A DNA stretch of 55,968 bases from Halonatronomonas sp051745085 (GTDB lineage Bacteria > Bacillota > Halanaerobiia > Halanaerobiales > Halarsenatibacteraceae): assembly GCA_051745085.1 (NCBI GenBank), contig JBNJDR010000007.1, forward strand, positions 1-55,968, in the 5' to 3' direction. Under the pieces are notes generated by a model that saw nothing but the letters and a program-made list of their open reading frames with translations, was not told the origin of the DNA and made no database searches. Of this stretch, positions 42,661 through 50,872 are shown piece by piece (position 1 is the stretch's first letter; the number at the start of each line of letters is the position of its first letter). Made by a program: the position numbers and the translations under genes.

Positions 42661-43956
42661 TTACCATAATTTATATTCTTTTGCTTCATCCCTCAGCCTC
42701 TTTCTGAAATCAGGATGAGCAATATTTATCATCGCCTCTACCCGTTCACGCATCGACCTACCTTTTAGATGGGCCACTCCATATTCAGTAACGATGTAAT
42801 CAATATCGTTTCTACCCAAAGTAACCTTTGAACCTAGAGGTAATTGAGAAACTATAGTTGAAAGTTCACCTTTTTTTGCAGTAGATCTAAGTGCAATAAT
42901 TCCTTTGCCTCCGGCAGATCTCTGAGCACCTCGATGAGTATCAGCCTGACCTCCCGTTCCACTATATTGCTTATTACCAAGTGCTTCAGAGCAGACCTGA
43001 CCAGTAAGATCAACTTGTAATGCAGTATTTACACTGACCATCTTATAGTTTTGTCCGATTACCGCTGGATCATTAGTTACATTACCCTGCTGGAATTCTA
43101 CTGCAATATTTTTATCCAGAAAATCATATAATTTCTGAGTACCTAGAGCAAACGTTGCCACCATCTTGCCTTTCCATAATGACTTTTTCTTTCCGGTTAT
43201 TGCCCCGGAATAAAAAAGATCGACCATCCCATCAGTAAACATTTCTGTATGGATACCTAAATTCTTTTTATCCACTAAATATTTAGTTATCGCATTAGGT
43301 ATTCCACCGATACCCAATTGTAAAGTTGATCCATCTTCAATCATGGCAGCTATATGCTGGCCGATCTTATCTTCAATCTCACCTGGTATAATATTTGGTA
43401 GTTCAAGTAAAGGAGCATTATTTTCAACAAAATGATCAATCTCCGAAACATGTACCTGAGTATCCCCCAATGTCCACGGTAAATTTTCGTTAATTTCGAG
43501 AACAACTAAATCTACTTCTTCGATCATCATTTTCTCATAGGTTAACCCTAAGGAAAGAGAAAAATATCCATTGTCATCCATCGGGGTAGCTGTACCCCAA
43601 AAAATATTTATATTATCATTCTCTAATTTCTTCTCTCCAGCTTCATGTAGATTATTCGGAATATAACTAATATTACCATGATGATGATTTACTCTATCAG
43701 ACCTTCCATAAAACCAGGTTTCATTTTGGACATGGCCTATCATCTCAGGTGAATGAAAGCCATAGTCCCCCATCATTAAACAAGAAATTAAGGTAACACC
43801 TTGTAATTCTTGAGCTCTAGCAGCTAAACTATTAAGTAACCCTTGCGGCTCTGAGCCCGCCATAGCTACTGTGATTTTGTCATTGTCCTGAACTAAAGCA
43901 GCTGCATCTTCTAGTTTAATCAATTTATTTTTAAATTCATCATGAAACTTTTTCAT
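42661..43956 (-). CDS. CoA-transferase/acetyl-CoA hydrolase family protein
   Basis: A 431-residue member of the acetyl-CoA hydrolase/transferase family, which includes butyryl-CoA:acetate and 4-hydroxybutyrate CoA-transferases. The nucleotide-loop-like LQLGIGGIPNAI, MFTDGMVDLFYSGAITG, LTGQVCSEALG and the C-terminal VTEYGVAHLKGRSMRERVEA are typical. The open frame reaches 44040, but ATG 43956 behind GGGGTG is the likely start. It follows the KAS III-like gene by 34 bases. A transferase here could move CoA between acetyl-CoA and a carboxylic acid made or imported by neighbouring functions. Its substrate is unknown. Confidence 0.9.
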   Translation of the reverse strand: MKKFHDEFKNKLIKLEDAAALVQDNDKITVAMAGSEPQGLLNSLAARAQELQGVTLISCLMMGDYGFHSPEMIGHVQNETWFYGRSDRVNHHHGNISYIPNNLHEAGEKKLENDNINIFWGTATPMDDNGYFSLSLGLTYEKMMIEEVDLVVLEINENLPWTLGDTQVHVSEIDHFVENNAPLLELPNIIPGEIEDKIGQHIAAMIEDGSTLQLGIGGIPNAITKYLVDKKNLGIHTEMFTDGMVDLFYSGAITGKKKSLWKGKMVATFALGTQKLYDFLDKNIAVEFQQGNVTNDPAVIGQNYKMVSVNTALQVDLTGQVCSEALGNKQYSGTGGQADTHRGAQRSAGGKGIIALRSTAKKGELSTIVSQLPLGSKVTLGRNDIDYIVTEYGVAHLKGRSMRERVEAMINIAHPDFRKRLRDEAKEYKLW

Positions 43957-43990
43957 ATTTTCACCCCAAAAATTATCATCTATTATCACT

Positions 43991-45034
43991 TTAAGAAATA
44001 TTACCCCATTTAATAACGTTAGAAGCCCAGGCGTATCCAATACCAGCAGAAATCATTGAGATAACAGAACCTGGTTTAATTTTACCCGATTCCAACCCTA
44101 ATTTTAGAGATAGAATCTGATCAATTTGACCAAGATGGCCATATTTTGATAAATAGGTCGTATTATCAGGTTTTAAACCTAGCTCTTCCAATAAAAACTT
44201 ATGCATGGATGGTTTGAAATGAAGGACCGCCAAATAATCAATATCTTCTCTCTTTCTTCCCGCTTTTGCAAATGCTTTATCGATACATGATAACCAGTTA
44301 TTCATTGATACTTCATTTAATCTAGACTTCATGTGTTCAACATCAAAAATGCGAAGTTTAAATGCTTCCTTAACATTTTCTGCGGTTACAGGGTTAGCAA
44401 TCCCTCCAATCTTAACTCCAGCATCTCGAGCTAAAGAACCATCAGAGATAAGATGGCTAGCCTCCAGAACATTACGTCCGCTATTTTTTTCTACAAGTAA
44501 TGCTCCGCCCCCGGCTGCCAAATTATACATCATCGATAAATTTGGATCTGTATAATCAAGCAAATCTACATTCCTATAACCTCCAGCAATTAAAATAAGA
44601 TTATACTCTTCATTTCCTAATAGAAGGTCTTTAGCAAGTTGAAGAGCTGCAACAGTTGTTCCACACCTTTGCTGCACATCAATGGCCCAGGCATTCACTG
44701 CTCCTACCTGTTCTTGAATATATATACTGGATGTAGTTAAAGGAAACTCTTTCCATTCTTCCCCTATTCCAAGAACCACATCAATTTCAGCAGGATCGAT
44801 TTCTGCACTTGCAATTGCTTCTTTCGCCGCTGCCGCTCCCATCGCTTGAGTTCCATCGTTAAGGCCGGGCACAACTTTTTCTTCTATCCCTAATTTTTCT
44901 TCAATCGCCCATGCTTCCCAGTTTCCTTCAGTTTGGGCCGATATTTCTTCTGCACTCATTCTATTCTCAGGGAGATAAACCCCCACTCCTATTATACCCA
45001 CGTGATTTTTTTGATTAGGTTTTTGCTTTACCAT
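43991..45034 (-). CDS. KAS III-like thiolase-fold enzyme with altered active site
   Basis: A 347-residue protein of the 3-oxoacyl-ACP synthase III superfamily. It starts VGIIGVGVYLPENRM, has the nucleophile Cys124 in DVQQRCGTTVAA and His272 in VLHFKPSMHKF. The segment equivalent to FabH KYGNTSAAS reads KYGHLGQID, so the catalytic Asn position is His300. It is unlikely to be the housekeeping FabH, and no fatty acid synthesis gene is near. The neighbours are liv transporter genes and a CoA-transferase. It could form or cleave a beta-keto acyl thioester. A terminator lies between it and the binding-protein gene. Confidence 0.82.
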   Translation of the reverse strand: MVKQKPNQKNHVGIIGVGVYLPENRMSAEEISAQTEGNWEAWAIEEKLGIEEKVVPGLNDGTQAMGAAAAKEAIASAEIDPAEIDVVLGIGEEWKEFPLTTSSIYIQEQVGAVNAWAIDVQQRCGTTVAALQLAKDLLLGNEEYNLILIAGGYRNVDLLDYTDPNLSMMYNLAAGGGALLVEKNSGRNVLEASHLISDGSLARDAGVKIGGIANPVTAENVKEAFKLRIFDVEHMKSRLNEVSMNNWLSCIDKAFAKAGRKREDIDYLAVLHFKPSMHKFLLEELGLKPDNTTYLSKYGHLGQIDQILSLKLGLESGKIKPGSVISMISAGIGYAWASNVIKWGNIS

Positions 45035-45061
45035 TTGATTAACCTCCTTCCAAATTTATAT

Positions 45062-45092
45062 AAAAAATAGCCCGGCAAGCCGGGCTATTTTA
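45062..45092 (-). terminator. Strong terminator between the binding-protein gene and the KAS III-like gene
   Basis: A perfect 12-bp stem AAATAGCCCGGC / GCCGGGCTATTT with a two-base loop and T-rich flanks on both strands. It lies just upstream of the ribosome site of the KAS III-like gene. Confidence 0.85.
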
Positions 45093-45106
45093 ATAATAGG
45101 GCTTGT

Positions 45107-46303
45107 TTAAAACTCGATAAAGTCAGTTGCTTGCTCAAAATAATAATCCCCATTATCTTCTTCCACTTTACTAACTGCCATGAATGTTACTCCTTCTCTT
45201 ACCCCTGGTTCATAAGAGATCTCTGCAGCAAGTCCTTCAGTGAAAGTTAGATCGTTCATAGCCTCAATATAATTATCCCAGGTTAATTCGCCTTCAACAT
45301 TCCGCAGGCCAGCAACAAATGTTTCTCCAGCTACCCAACCGGCCATCGTGTAGGCATTTATTGAGCTTTCTGGATAATACTCATTAATCGCTTCTTCTAA
45401 AGGCATAAGACTTTCTTCATCCACGTCTAGCCATCCCATGACGTGGAGATTATGAATAGCATTTGGTGCTGTCTCTTCTGGCTGGATAGTTGCTAAAAAA
45501 CTGGCATCCGCATTAGAATAAGTGGTGAGCATAGGAACATCTAATCCAAAATCTTCTGCTGCTCTAACAATGAGAGAAGCTCCTTGAGATAAACTAAATA
45601 CTACCACCATATCGGGATCCTGGACTAAAATACGCTGCATCTGAGCAGTAAAATCTGATTCAGCAGGAGAATGAGATATAACTGCATCTTCAATTAATCT
45701 ATCTTCTTCACCCAAAGCAGTTAAGCCAGTTCTAATTCCTGTAATTCCATCTCTGCCGACATCATCGTTTTGATAAAGCACAGCAATTCTTTCAGCTTCA
45801 AAATGTTGTATCGCAAATTTAGCCATCAACATTCCTTCATAAACATAATTAGGTTGAACAGGGAAGAAATTTTCACCTAAGCCAGTCAATTCAGTGGCAC
45901 CTGAACCAAAGTAAACTGAAGGTATCCCTGCATCCTGAACGATTTGAGCAGAAGCGATCACCCCGGGAGTACCTAATTGACCAACAATAGCAAATACTTC
46001 ATCATCGTAAATTAAAGTTTCAATGTGATCTCTCGACTGAGCAGGATCAAACTCATCATCTTTAATGATAGCTTCAATTTCTCTGCCATCTACTCCACCT
46101 TCAGCATTAACGGATTTAAAATAAGCCTGCATTCCTTCATAATAAGGAATCCCAATAAATGCTGCCGGGCCAGAAGTAACTCCTACAGATCCAACTAAAA
46201 TTTGGTCTTCTTCAACACCCTGAGATGTAGCAAAAACTATTCCAGGGATTAATAAAATTACCGCCAAAATTAAAATACCGATATTTCTTGTTTTACTTAA
46301 CAT
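45107..46303 (-). CDS. Branched-chain amino acid-type ABC transporter, solute-binding protein
   Basis: A 398-residue Leu/Ile/Val-binding-protein-family receptor (type I periplasmic fold). A signal peptide of about 25 residues (ILILAVILLIPGIVFA) ends without a lipobox cysteine, so the mature protein would be soluble. That needs a periplasm and suggests a diderm cell. Conserved pieces are LVGSVGVTSGPAAFIG and FAIVGQLGTPGVIASAQI. The ligand may be an amino acid, amide or aromatic or short-chain acid. Being last after livF, it has its own AAGGAGG site and a strong terminator. Confidence 0.9.
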   Translation of the reverse strand: MLSKTRNIGILILAVILLIPGIVFATSQGVEEDQILVGSVGVTSGPAAFIGIPYYEGMQAYFKSVNAEGGVDGREIEAIIKDDEFDPAQSRDHIETLIYDDEVFAIVGQLGTPGVIASAQIVQDAGIPSVYFGSGATELTGLGENFFPVQPNYVYEGMLMAKFAIQHFEAERIAVLYQNDDVGRDGITGIRTGLTALGEEDRLIEDAVISHSPAESDFTAQMQRILVQDPDMVVVFSLSQGASLIVRAAEDFGLDVPMLTTYSNADASFLATIQPEETAPNAIHNLHVMGWLDVDEESLMPLEEAINEYYPESSINAYTMAGWVAGETFVAGLRNVEGELTWDNYIEAMNDLTFTEGLAAEISYEPGVREGVTFMAVSKVEEDNGDYYFEQATDFIEF

Positions 46304-46346
46304 TTTTTAATTTCCTCCTTATTTTGATCAAAATTATGTCTTTACA

Positions 46347-47057
46347 TTACTGCCTTGTGCCCAGATATGCCTCCTTAATCCTTTCGTCATTCTCAAGTTT
46401 ACTCGCTTCACCAGAATGAACTATTTTACCAGTTTCCAAAATATACGCTCTGTCTGATATTTTTAAAGCCATCTTTGCATTCTGTTCAACCAGAAGAATA
46501 GTAGTCCCCTCTAAATTAATCTGAGAAATTATCTTGAAAATATCTTTCACTATCAAAGGAGCAAGACCTAATGAAGGTTCATCTAACAAGAGCAAGTCTG
46601 GCTCAGCCATTAAGCCTCTAGCAATGGCAAGCATCTGCTGTTCGCCGCCAGATAAAGTTACACCCTGTTGTTCTCTCCTTTCAGATAACGCCGGAAATAA
46701 AGCAAGGACTTCTTGTGCTTTATCTTTCCAGTTGAGCTTTTTTCTAACGCTATATGCCCCAATTTTTAAGTTTTCTTCAACTGTAAGCGCGGGAAATATT
46801 TCTCTGCCTTCAGGAACATGGATCAATCTTTTGTCTACTATTTTTTCTGGGGCTAAACCTGTTATATCAATACCTGATAATTTTACCCTCCCTTCTCTGG
46901 GGTTTAACAAACCAGAAATAACCTTCAAAGTAGATGATTTACCAGCACCATTAGCTCCCAAAAGTGAGACAATCTCACCCTCGCGAATTTCCATACTAAT
47001 ATCCTCCAGAGCTCTAATATTACCGTAATATGCTGAAATCCCTTGTAGATTTAACAT
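46347..47057 (-). CDS. livF: ABC transporter ATP-binding protein LivF
   Basis: A 236-residue ATPase of the LivF type. It has Walker A LLGANGAGKSSTLK, signature TLSGGEQQMLAIARGLM and Walker B LLLDEPSLGLAPL followed by the switch histidine equivalent in ILLVEQNAKMAL, where Q replaces H as in other LivF proteins. The ATG overlaps the livG stop (TAATG). It pairs with LivG to drive import through LivH/LivM. Confidence 0.95.
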   Translation of the reverse strand: MLNLQGISAYYGNIRALEDISMEIREGEIVSLLGANGAGKSSTLKVISGLLNPREGRVKLSGIDITGLAPEKIVDKRLIHVPEGREIFPALTVEENLKIGAYSVRKKLNWKDKAQEVLALFPALSERREQQGVTLSGGEQQMLAIARGLMAEPDLLLLDEPSLGLAPLIVKDIFKIISQINLEGTTILLVEQNAKMALKISDRAYILETGKIVHSGEASKLENDERIKEAYLGTRQ

Positions 47058-47839
47058 TATTGATCATCTTCACCTCCCAGGTAAGCTTCTTGCACTTTTG
47101 GACTGGCCTGTACTTCTTCAGGATTACCCTGCATAATAGACCTGCCAAAATTAATAACAGCTAATTCATCACAGATATCCATAACCAGGCCCATATCATG
47201 CTCAACTAAAAATATAGTTAAATCATATTCATTTTTAATATCAACCAGAAGTTCTGAAAGATGGTCCGTCTCTGTATCGTTCATCCCCGCGGCAGGTTCA
47301 TCTAATAATATCACTTCGGGTTGCGCCATTAATATTCTGCCTAATTCCAGGAGTTTCTGAACGCCGTAAGGTTGCGCACTAGCTAATTGATCAGACAAAT
47401 TGCTTAAGCCAAGAAAATCCAGCAAAAAACGAGCTTCTTCTTTGATAGAATTTTCTTTTCTTTTGAAACCAGGCAATCTAAATCCTTCACTTAAAAAATT
47501 AGTTTTTAATTTAGAATGACCCCCAACTAAAAGATTATCCAGAACTGACATATTGCTGAATAGCTCAACATTTTGAAATGTTCTAGCTAAACCTAAATCT
47601 ATAATCTGGTCAACTTTATAATCTAGTAAATTACGTTCCTGTTCCTGAGTCCTCAAAATAATTTCCCCTTCTTCCGGGGTATAAAACCTGGTGATCGAAT
47701 TAAACACAGTAGTTTTCCCGGCCCCATTCGGACCAATCAGACCAAATATCGAACCTTTTTCCACTGCAAAACTCAGGTTATCTACTGCAACTAAGCCGCC
47801 AAATCTTTTCGTCATATTTTTAACCTCTAAGATTTTCAT
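47057..47839 (-). CDS. livG: ABC transporter ATP-binding protein LivG
   Basis: A 260-residue LivG-type ATPase: Walker A IGPNGAGKTTVFN, the characteristic ARTFQNVELFSNMSVLDNL and Walker B ILLDEPAAGMND, then FLVEHDMGLVMD with the switch histidine. The signature loop is degenerate (SAQPYGVQKLLELGRILM), as is usual in this family. The ATG overlaps the livM stop by four bases (ATGA). Confidence 0.95.
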   Translation of the reverse strand: MKILEVKNMTKRFGGLVAVDNLSFAVEKGSIFGLIGPNGAGKTTVFNSITRFYTPEEGEIILRTQEQERNLLDYKVDQIIDLGLARTFQNVELFSNMSVLDNLLVGGHSKLKTNFLSEGFRLPGFKRKENSIKEEARFLLDFLGLSNLSDQLASAQPYGVQKLLELGRILMAQPEVILLDEPAAGMNDTETDHLSELLVDIKNEYDLTIFLVEHDMGLVMDICDELAVINFGRSIMQGNPEEVQASPKVQEAYLGGEDDQ

Positions 47840-48867
47840 GGGAGATCATCCTCTTTTACCTTCAAGTCTTTTGAAAAATTATAAAGTAAAGGTTGAAGAA
47901 TTTTATAATCAAACCAATTATAGATGCCAACGGGCATAAATTTGATTACTAATATCATCGCTAAACCTGTAAAAATATAATTCATATTAACAATATCTCT
48001 TAAAAAAGGCACATACTGAATCAATCGGGGAGCAAAAATTAAAAATGCAGCTCCGGTAATACTTCCGCCGATTGAAGCCAAACCTCCAATAACAACCATA
48101 GCCAACATGTCCAGAGATAGTTCGGCACCCCAGGTAGAGGGGTGCACATATCTTTCAGCATAAGCATATAATGAGCCGGCCAGACCAACGTAAAAAGCAC
48201 TTACCGCAAAAGCAATCAATTTATATTTAAAGAGACTTACTCCCATTGCTTGAGCTGCGTAATTACTGTCTCGCATAGCCGCAAGTGCTCGTCCTGTCCT
48301 GGAACGGACTAAATTGTAAGTAAAAATGATAACTAATAATAAAACAATCGATATTAATAATAGATAATGGCGGGAGTTATTAAAGGCAAAACCGAAAATT
48401 TCTGGTCTACTCAGCCTTACACCTGAAAAACCATTTGTAAAGCCAACCCATTCTCTAAACACAAATTGAATCGTAACTCCCAATCCTAAAGTTGCTATCG
48501 CAAGATATAATCTTTCTAAGCGTAAAGCTACCAAACCTAATAATACACCAATAAACATTGGAATGATTCCTGAGATTAAAACAGTCGAAACAAAACCAAA
48601 GCCAAAATTATTACTTATATAAGCAGTTAAGTATGCTCCAAATCCCATAAAAGCTGCGTGGCCCAAGGAAATTTGACCTGCATATCCTAAAAGCAAATTG
48701 AAACCTAAAGCCATAATTCCATAATAAACTACCCTAATTAATAAACTAACACTTCTACTGGCTAAAAACCCTACCTGTAAATCAATTAAGATAAATATAA
48801 TAAATAAAATAGTACCAACTATATATTTTAAATAAGGATTATTCTTGAATTTTTGTTTGATTGACAT
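47836..48867 (-). CDS. livM: ABC transporter permease LivM
   Basis: A 343-residue permease with about nine membrane helices. Typical LivM motifs include LGYAGQISLGHAAFMGFGAY and GRALAAMRDSNYAAQAMGV, the EAA-like loop contacting the ATPases, and VVIGGLASIGGSITGA. The start is behind AGGTG. It lies two bases after livH, in the normal livHMGF order. Confidence 0.95.
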   Translation of the reverse strand: MSIKQKFKNNPYLKYIVGTILFIIFILIDLQVGFLASRSVSLLIRVVYYGIMALGFNLLLGYAGQISLGHAAFMGFGAYLTAYISNNFGFGFVSTVLISGIIPMFIGVLLGLVALRLERLYLAIATLGLGVTIQFVFREWVGFTNGFSGVRLSRPEIFGFAFNNSRHYLLLISIVLLLVIIFTYNLVRSRTGRALAAMRDSNYAAQAMGVSLFKYKLIAFAVSAFYVGLAGSLYAYAERYVHPSTWGAELSLDMLAMVVIGGLASIGGSITGAAFLIFAPRLIQYVPFLRDIVNMNYIFTGLAMILVIKFMPVGIYNWFDYKILQPLLYNFSKDLKVKEDDLP

Positions 48868-48869
48868 CT

Positions 48870-49763
48870 TTACACCTTCTTCTTAGGAACTTTTCCAAAA
48901 AGTCCATAAGGTTTAAAAATCAATATTATTATAAGAACACCATATACAATTACAGTCTGCCAGTTGGTCGAAATGTAATACCCGACTAAATTATCTAATA
49001 CTCCGATCATAAGGCCCCCGATCACCGGGCCCACGAAAGAAGTAAAACCACCTAAAACAGCTGCGATAAATGATTTCAAATGAACTTCTGCCATCATCCC
49101 AGTATACACATTTGTCGCTGGGGCAATCATAAGACCCGCAATCGATCCCATCATTGTAGCTAAAATCCAGGTGAACGCAGTAACTTTTTGGGTAGGAATA
49201 CCCATTAGTTTAGCCACTTTATCATTTTGAGCAGTCGCTCTAATGGCGACCCCAAACATGGTAAACTTAATCGTGTAAAATAAGCCCAGCATTATCACCA
49301 AAGCTAAACCAATTACAAAAAATGAATTCGGCCGGATTATCATATTACTTATTCTAATATGCCCGCCTATTGCTCTAGGCATATAGTGAGAGTCAGTTCC
49401 AAAAATTGCTCCGGCTGAACCATTTACTATCATTATTAACCCTAGAGTAACGATCATTTTACCTAAAAGTGAACTATTACTGGTAGGGCGAATAAAAACT
49501 CTTTCCACGAAAAAACCAAATATAGCAGAGAAAATAATTGCTCCGATAAAAGCGATTAAATAAGGATAAGGAAATCCTGCATTAACACTATAGGTCCAAA
49601 TAGTATAGGTAACGAATGTACTAAACATAGCCATCTCGCCTTGAGCAAAGTTAGTTACATCTGAGACCCGATATATTAATACTACACCTAGAGCAGCTAG
49701 AGCATAGAGACTACCGGTTTCTATCCCACCAAAAATATTCTGTAAAAAAATCTGCCAGTGCAT
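48870..49763 (-). CDS. livH: ABC transporter permease LivH
   Basis: A 297-residue permease with eight or so membrane helices. LivH features are GIETGSLYALAALGVVLIYRV, NFAQGEMAMFSTF and FGVAIRATAQNDKVAKLMGI, followed by GGFTSFVGPVIGGLMIGVLDN. It is the first gene of the transporter operon, with GGAGG before ATG. It is divergent from the hydrolase gene across a 167-base region with two palindromes. Confidence 0.95.
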   Translation of the reverse strand: MHWQIFLQNIFGGIETGSLYALAALGVVLIYRVSDVTNFAQGEMAMFSTFVTYTIWTYSVNAGFPYPYLIAFIGAIIFSAIFGFFVERVFIRPTSNSSLLGKMIVTLGLIMIVNGSAGAIFGTDSHYMPRAIGGHIRISNMIIRPNSFFVIGLALVIMLGLFYTIKFTMFGVAIRATAQNDKVAKLMGIPTQKVTAFTWILATMMGSIAGLMIAPATNVYTGMMAEVHLKSFIAAVLGGFTSFVGPVIGGLMIGVLDNLVGYYISTNWQTVIVYGVLIIILIFKPYGLFGKVPKKKV

Positions 49764-49797
49764 GTGCTGCCTCCTTTACTAGTTCTATTTACATATT

Positions 49798-49836
49798 ACC
49801 TTAATAAGGTTTCAAAATAGTTACAAATTAGTAACT
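49798..49836. promoter_or_regulatory. Two palindromes in the livH/hydrolase divergent region
   Basis: ACCTTAATAAGGT (49798-49810) is a perfect palindrome with six-base arms. AGTTACAAATTAGTAACT (49819-49836) has perfect six-base arms around a six-base centre. They are 21-22 bases centre to centre, roughly two helical turns. Both lie upstream of livH and well upstream of the hydrolase start. They are candidate operators for a shared regulator. No convincing -35/-10 pair could be fixed for livH, which would fit an activated promoter. Confidence 0.4.
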
Positions 49837-49930
49837 CACTAAAAATAAAGTTAGACTACAAATTTGCAGCCCAGAAATGTATAATGTAATTGAGAGAACT
49901 GAAATATAATGATATATTATAAACAAGGAG

Positions 49931-50827
49931 TTGATGAGCTTGAAGTTAGATAAAATTAAAGTTAAAACAGGAGAAGTGATTGCTTATAGGGAAAGAAAAG
50001 GCACAGGCAAAAAACTAGTATTAATCCATGGTAATATGACATCTTCTAAACATTGGGATATTTTAATGGAAACCCTGCCGGAGGACTGGAATTTACTCGC
50101 TCCTGATATGAGAGGATTCGGACAATCCACTTACAAAAATAGATTTAATTCCTTAAATGAATTAGCCCATGATATTATCGATTTGCTCCAGAAAAAAGAT
50201 TTCTATCCGTGCAGTTTACTGGGCTGGTCAACAGGTGGAGGAGTAGCGATGGAAATAGCAGCGGAAAAGCCAGAGCAAGTTAGCAAACTAATCTTACTTG
50301 AATCAGTCAGCACCCGAGGATATCCAATTTATAAAAAAGACGAAAAAGGCCAGCCAATATATGAAGAATTATTAACCACCAAAGAAGAAATAGCTAATGA
50401 CCCAATTCAGGTTCAACCTGTGTTTCAGGCTCAAAAGAATAACGATAAAGAAACTATGCGAGAAATATGGGATAATCTTATATATACCAAAAATAAGCCT
50501 TCTCGAGCCAAATATGAAGAATATCTGGAAGATATGATGACCCAGAGAAATTTAATCGATATCGACTATGCTTTAGCTTCTTTTAACATCAGTAATGAGC
50601 ATAACGGAGTTGCTGAAGGCAGTGGAAAAGCCGATTCAATCGAAGCACCAACATTAATCCTGCAGGGAGATAGAGATATGGTGGTACCCCAGGAAATGGC
50701 CCAAACTATAAAAAAAGACCTGGGAGATATAGCAGAAATTAAAATTTTAAGCGATTGCGGCCATTCACCTTTAATTGACGATTTAGAGCAATTAACTGCT
50801 CAAATAACCAGTTTTTTAGAAGAGTAA
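49931..50827 (+). CDS. Alpha/beta-fold hydrolase
   Basis: The only plus-strand gene of the window. A hydrolase of about 298 residues: oxyanion stretch LIHGNMTSSKHWD, nucleophile serine in LLGWSTGGGVAM, acid in LQGDRDMVVP and catalytic histidine in SDCGHSPLIDD. Such enzymes cleave esters, lactones, amides or thioesters. The start could be TTG 49931, ATG 49934 or TTG 49940; the last has the best distance from AAGGAG. Upstream TATAAT-like boxes occur without a good -35. It lies convergent to a STAND regulator gene and divergent from livH, so it may be part of their regulon. Confidence 0.88.
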   Translation: MMSLKLDKIKVKTGEVIAYRERKGTGKKLVLIHGNMTSSKHWDILMETLPEDWNLLAPDMRGFGQSTYKNRFNSLNELAHDIIDLLQKKDFYPCSLLGWSTGGGVAMEIAAEKPEQVSKLILLESVSTRGYPIYKKDEKGQPIYEELLTTKEEIANDPIQVQPVFQAQKNNDKETMREIWDNLIYTKNKPSRAKYEEYLEDMMTQRNLIDIDYALASFNISNEHNGVAEGSGKADSIEAPTLILQGDRDMVVPQEMAQTIKKDLGDIAEIKILSDCGHSPLIDDLEQLTAQITSFLEE

Positions 50828-50841
50828 ATTATATATTATAT

Positions 50842-50872
50842 AAATTAAACTGCCTTCTCGGCAGTTTAATTT
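50842..50872. terminator. Bidirectional terminator between the hydrolase and regulator genes
   Basis: The stem ATTAAACTGCC / GGCAGTTTAAT with a five-base loop has a T tract on the plus strand (TTTTTATT) and an AT-rich tail on the other. It serves the two convergent genes and overlaps the regulator stop codon. Confidence 0.8.

Noticed and set aside
46534..47028. Plus-strand open frame of 164 codons inside livF
   Set aside because: livF is certain on the other strand. The frame is its antisense shadow, Ser/Pro-rich, with no family features.
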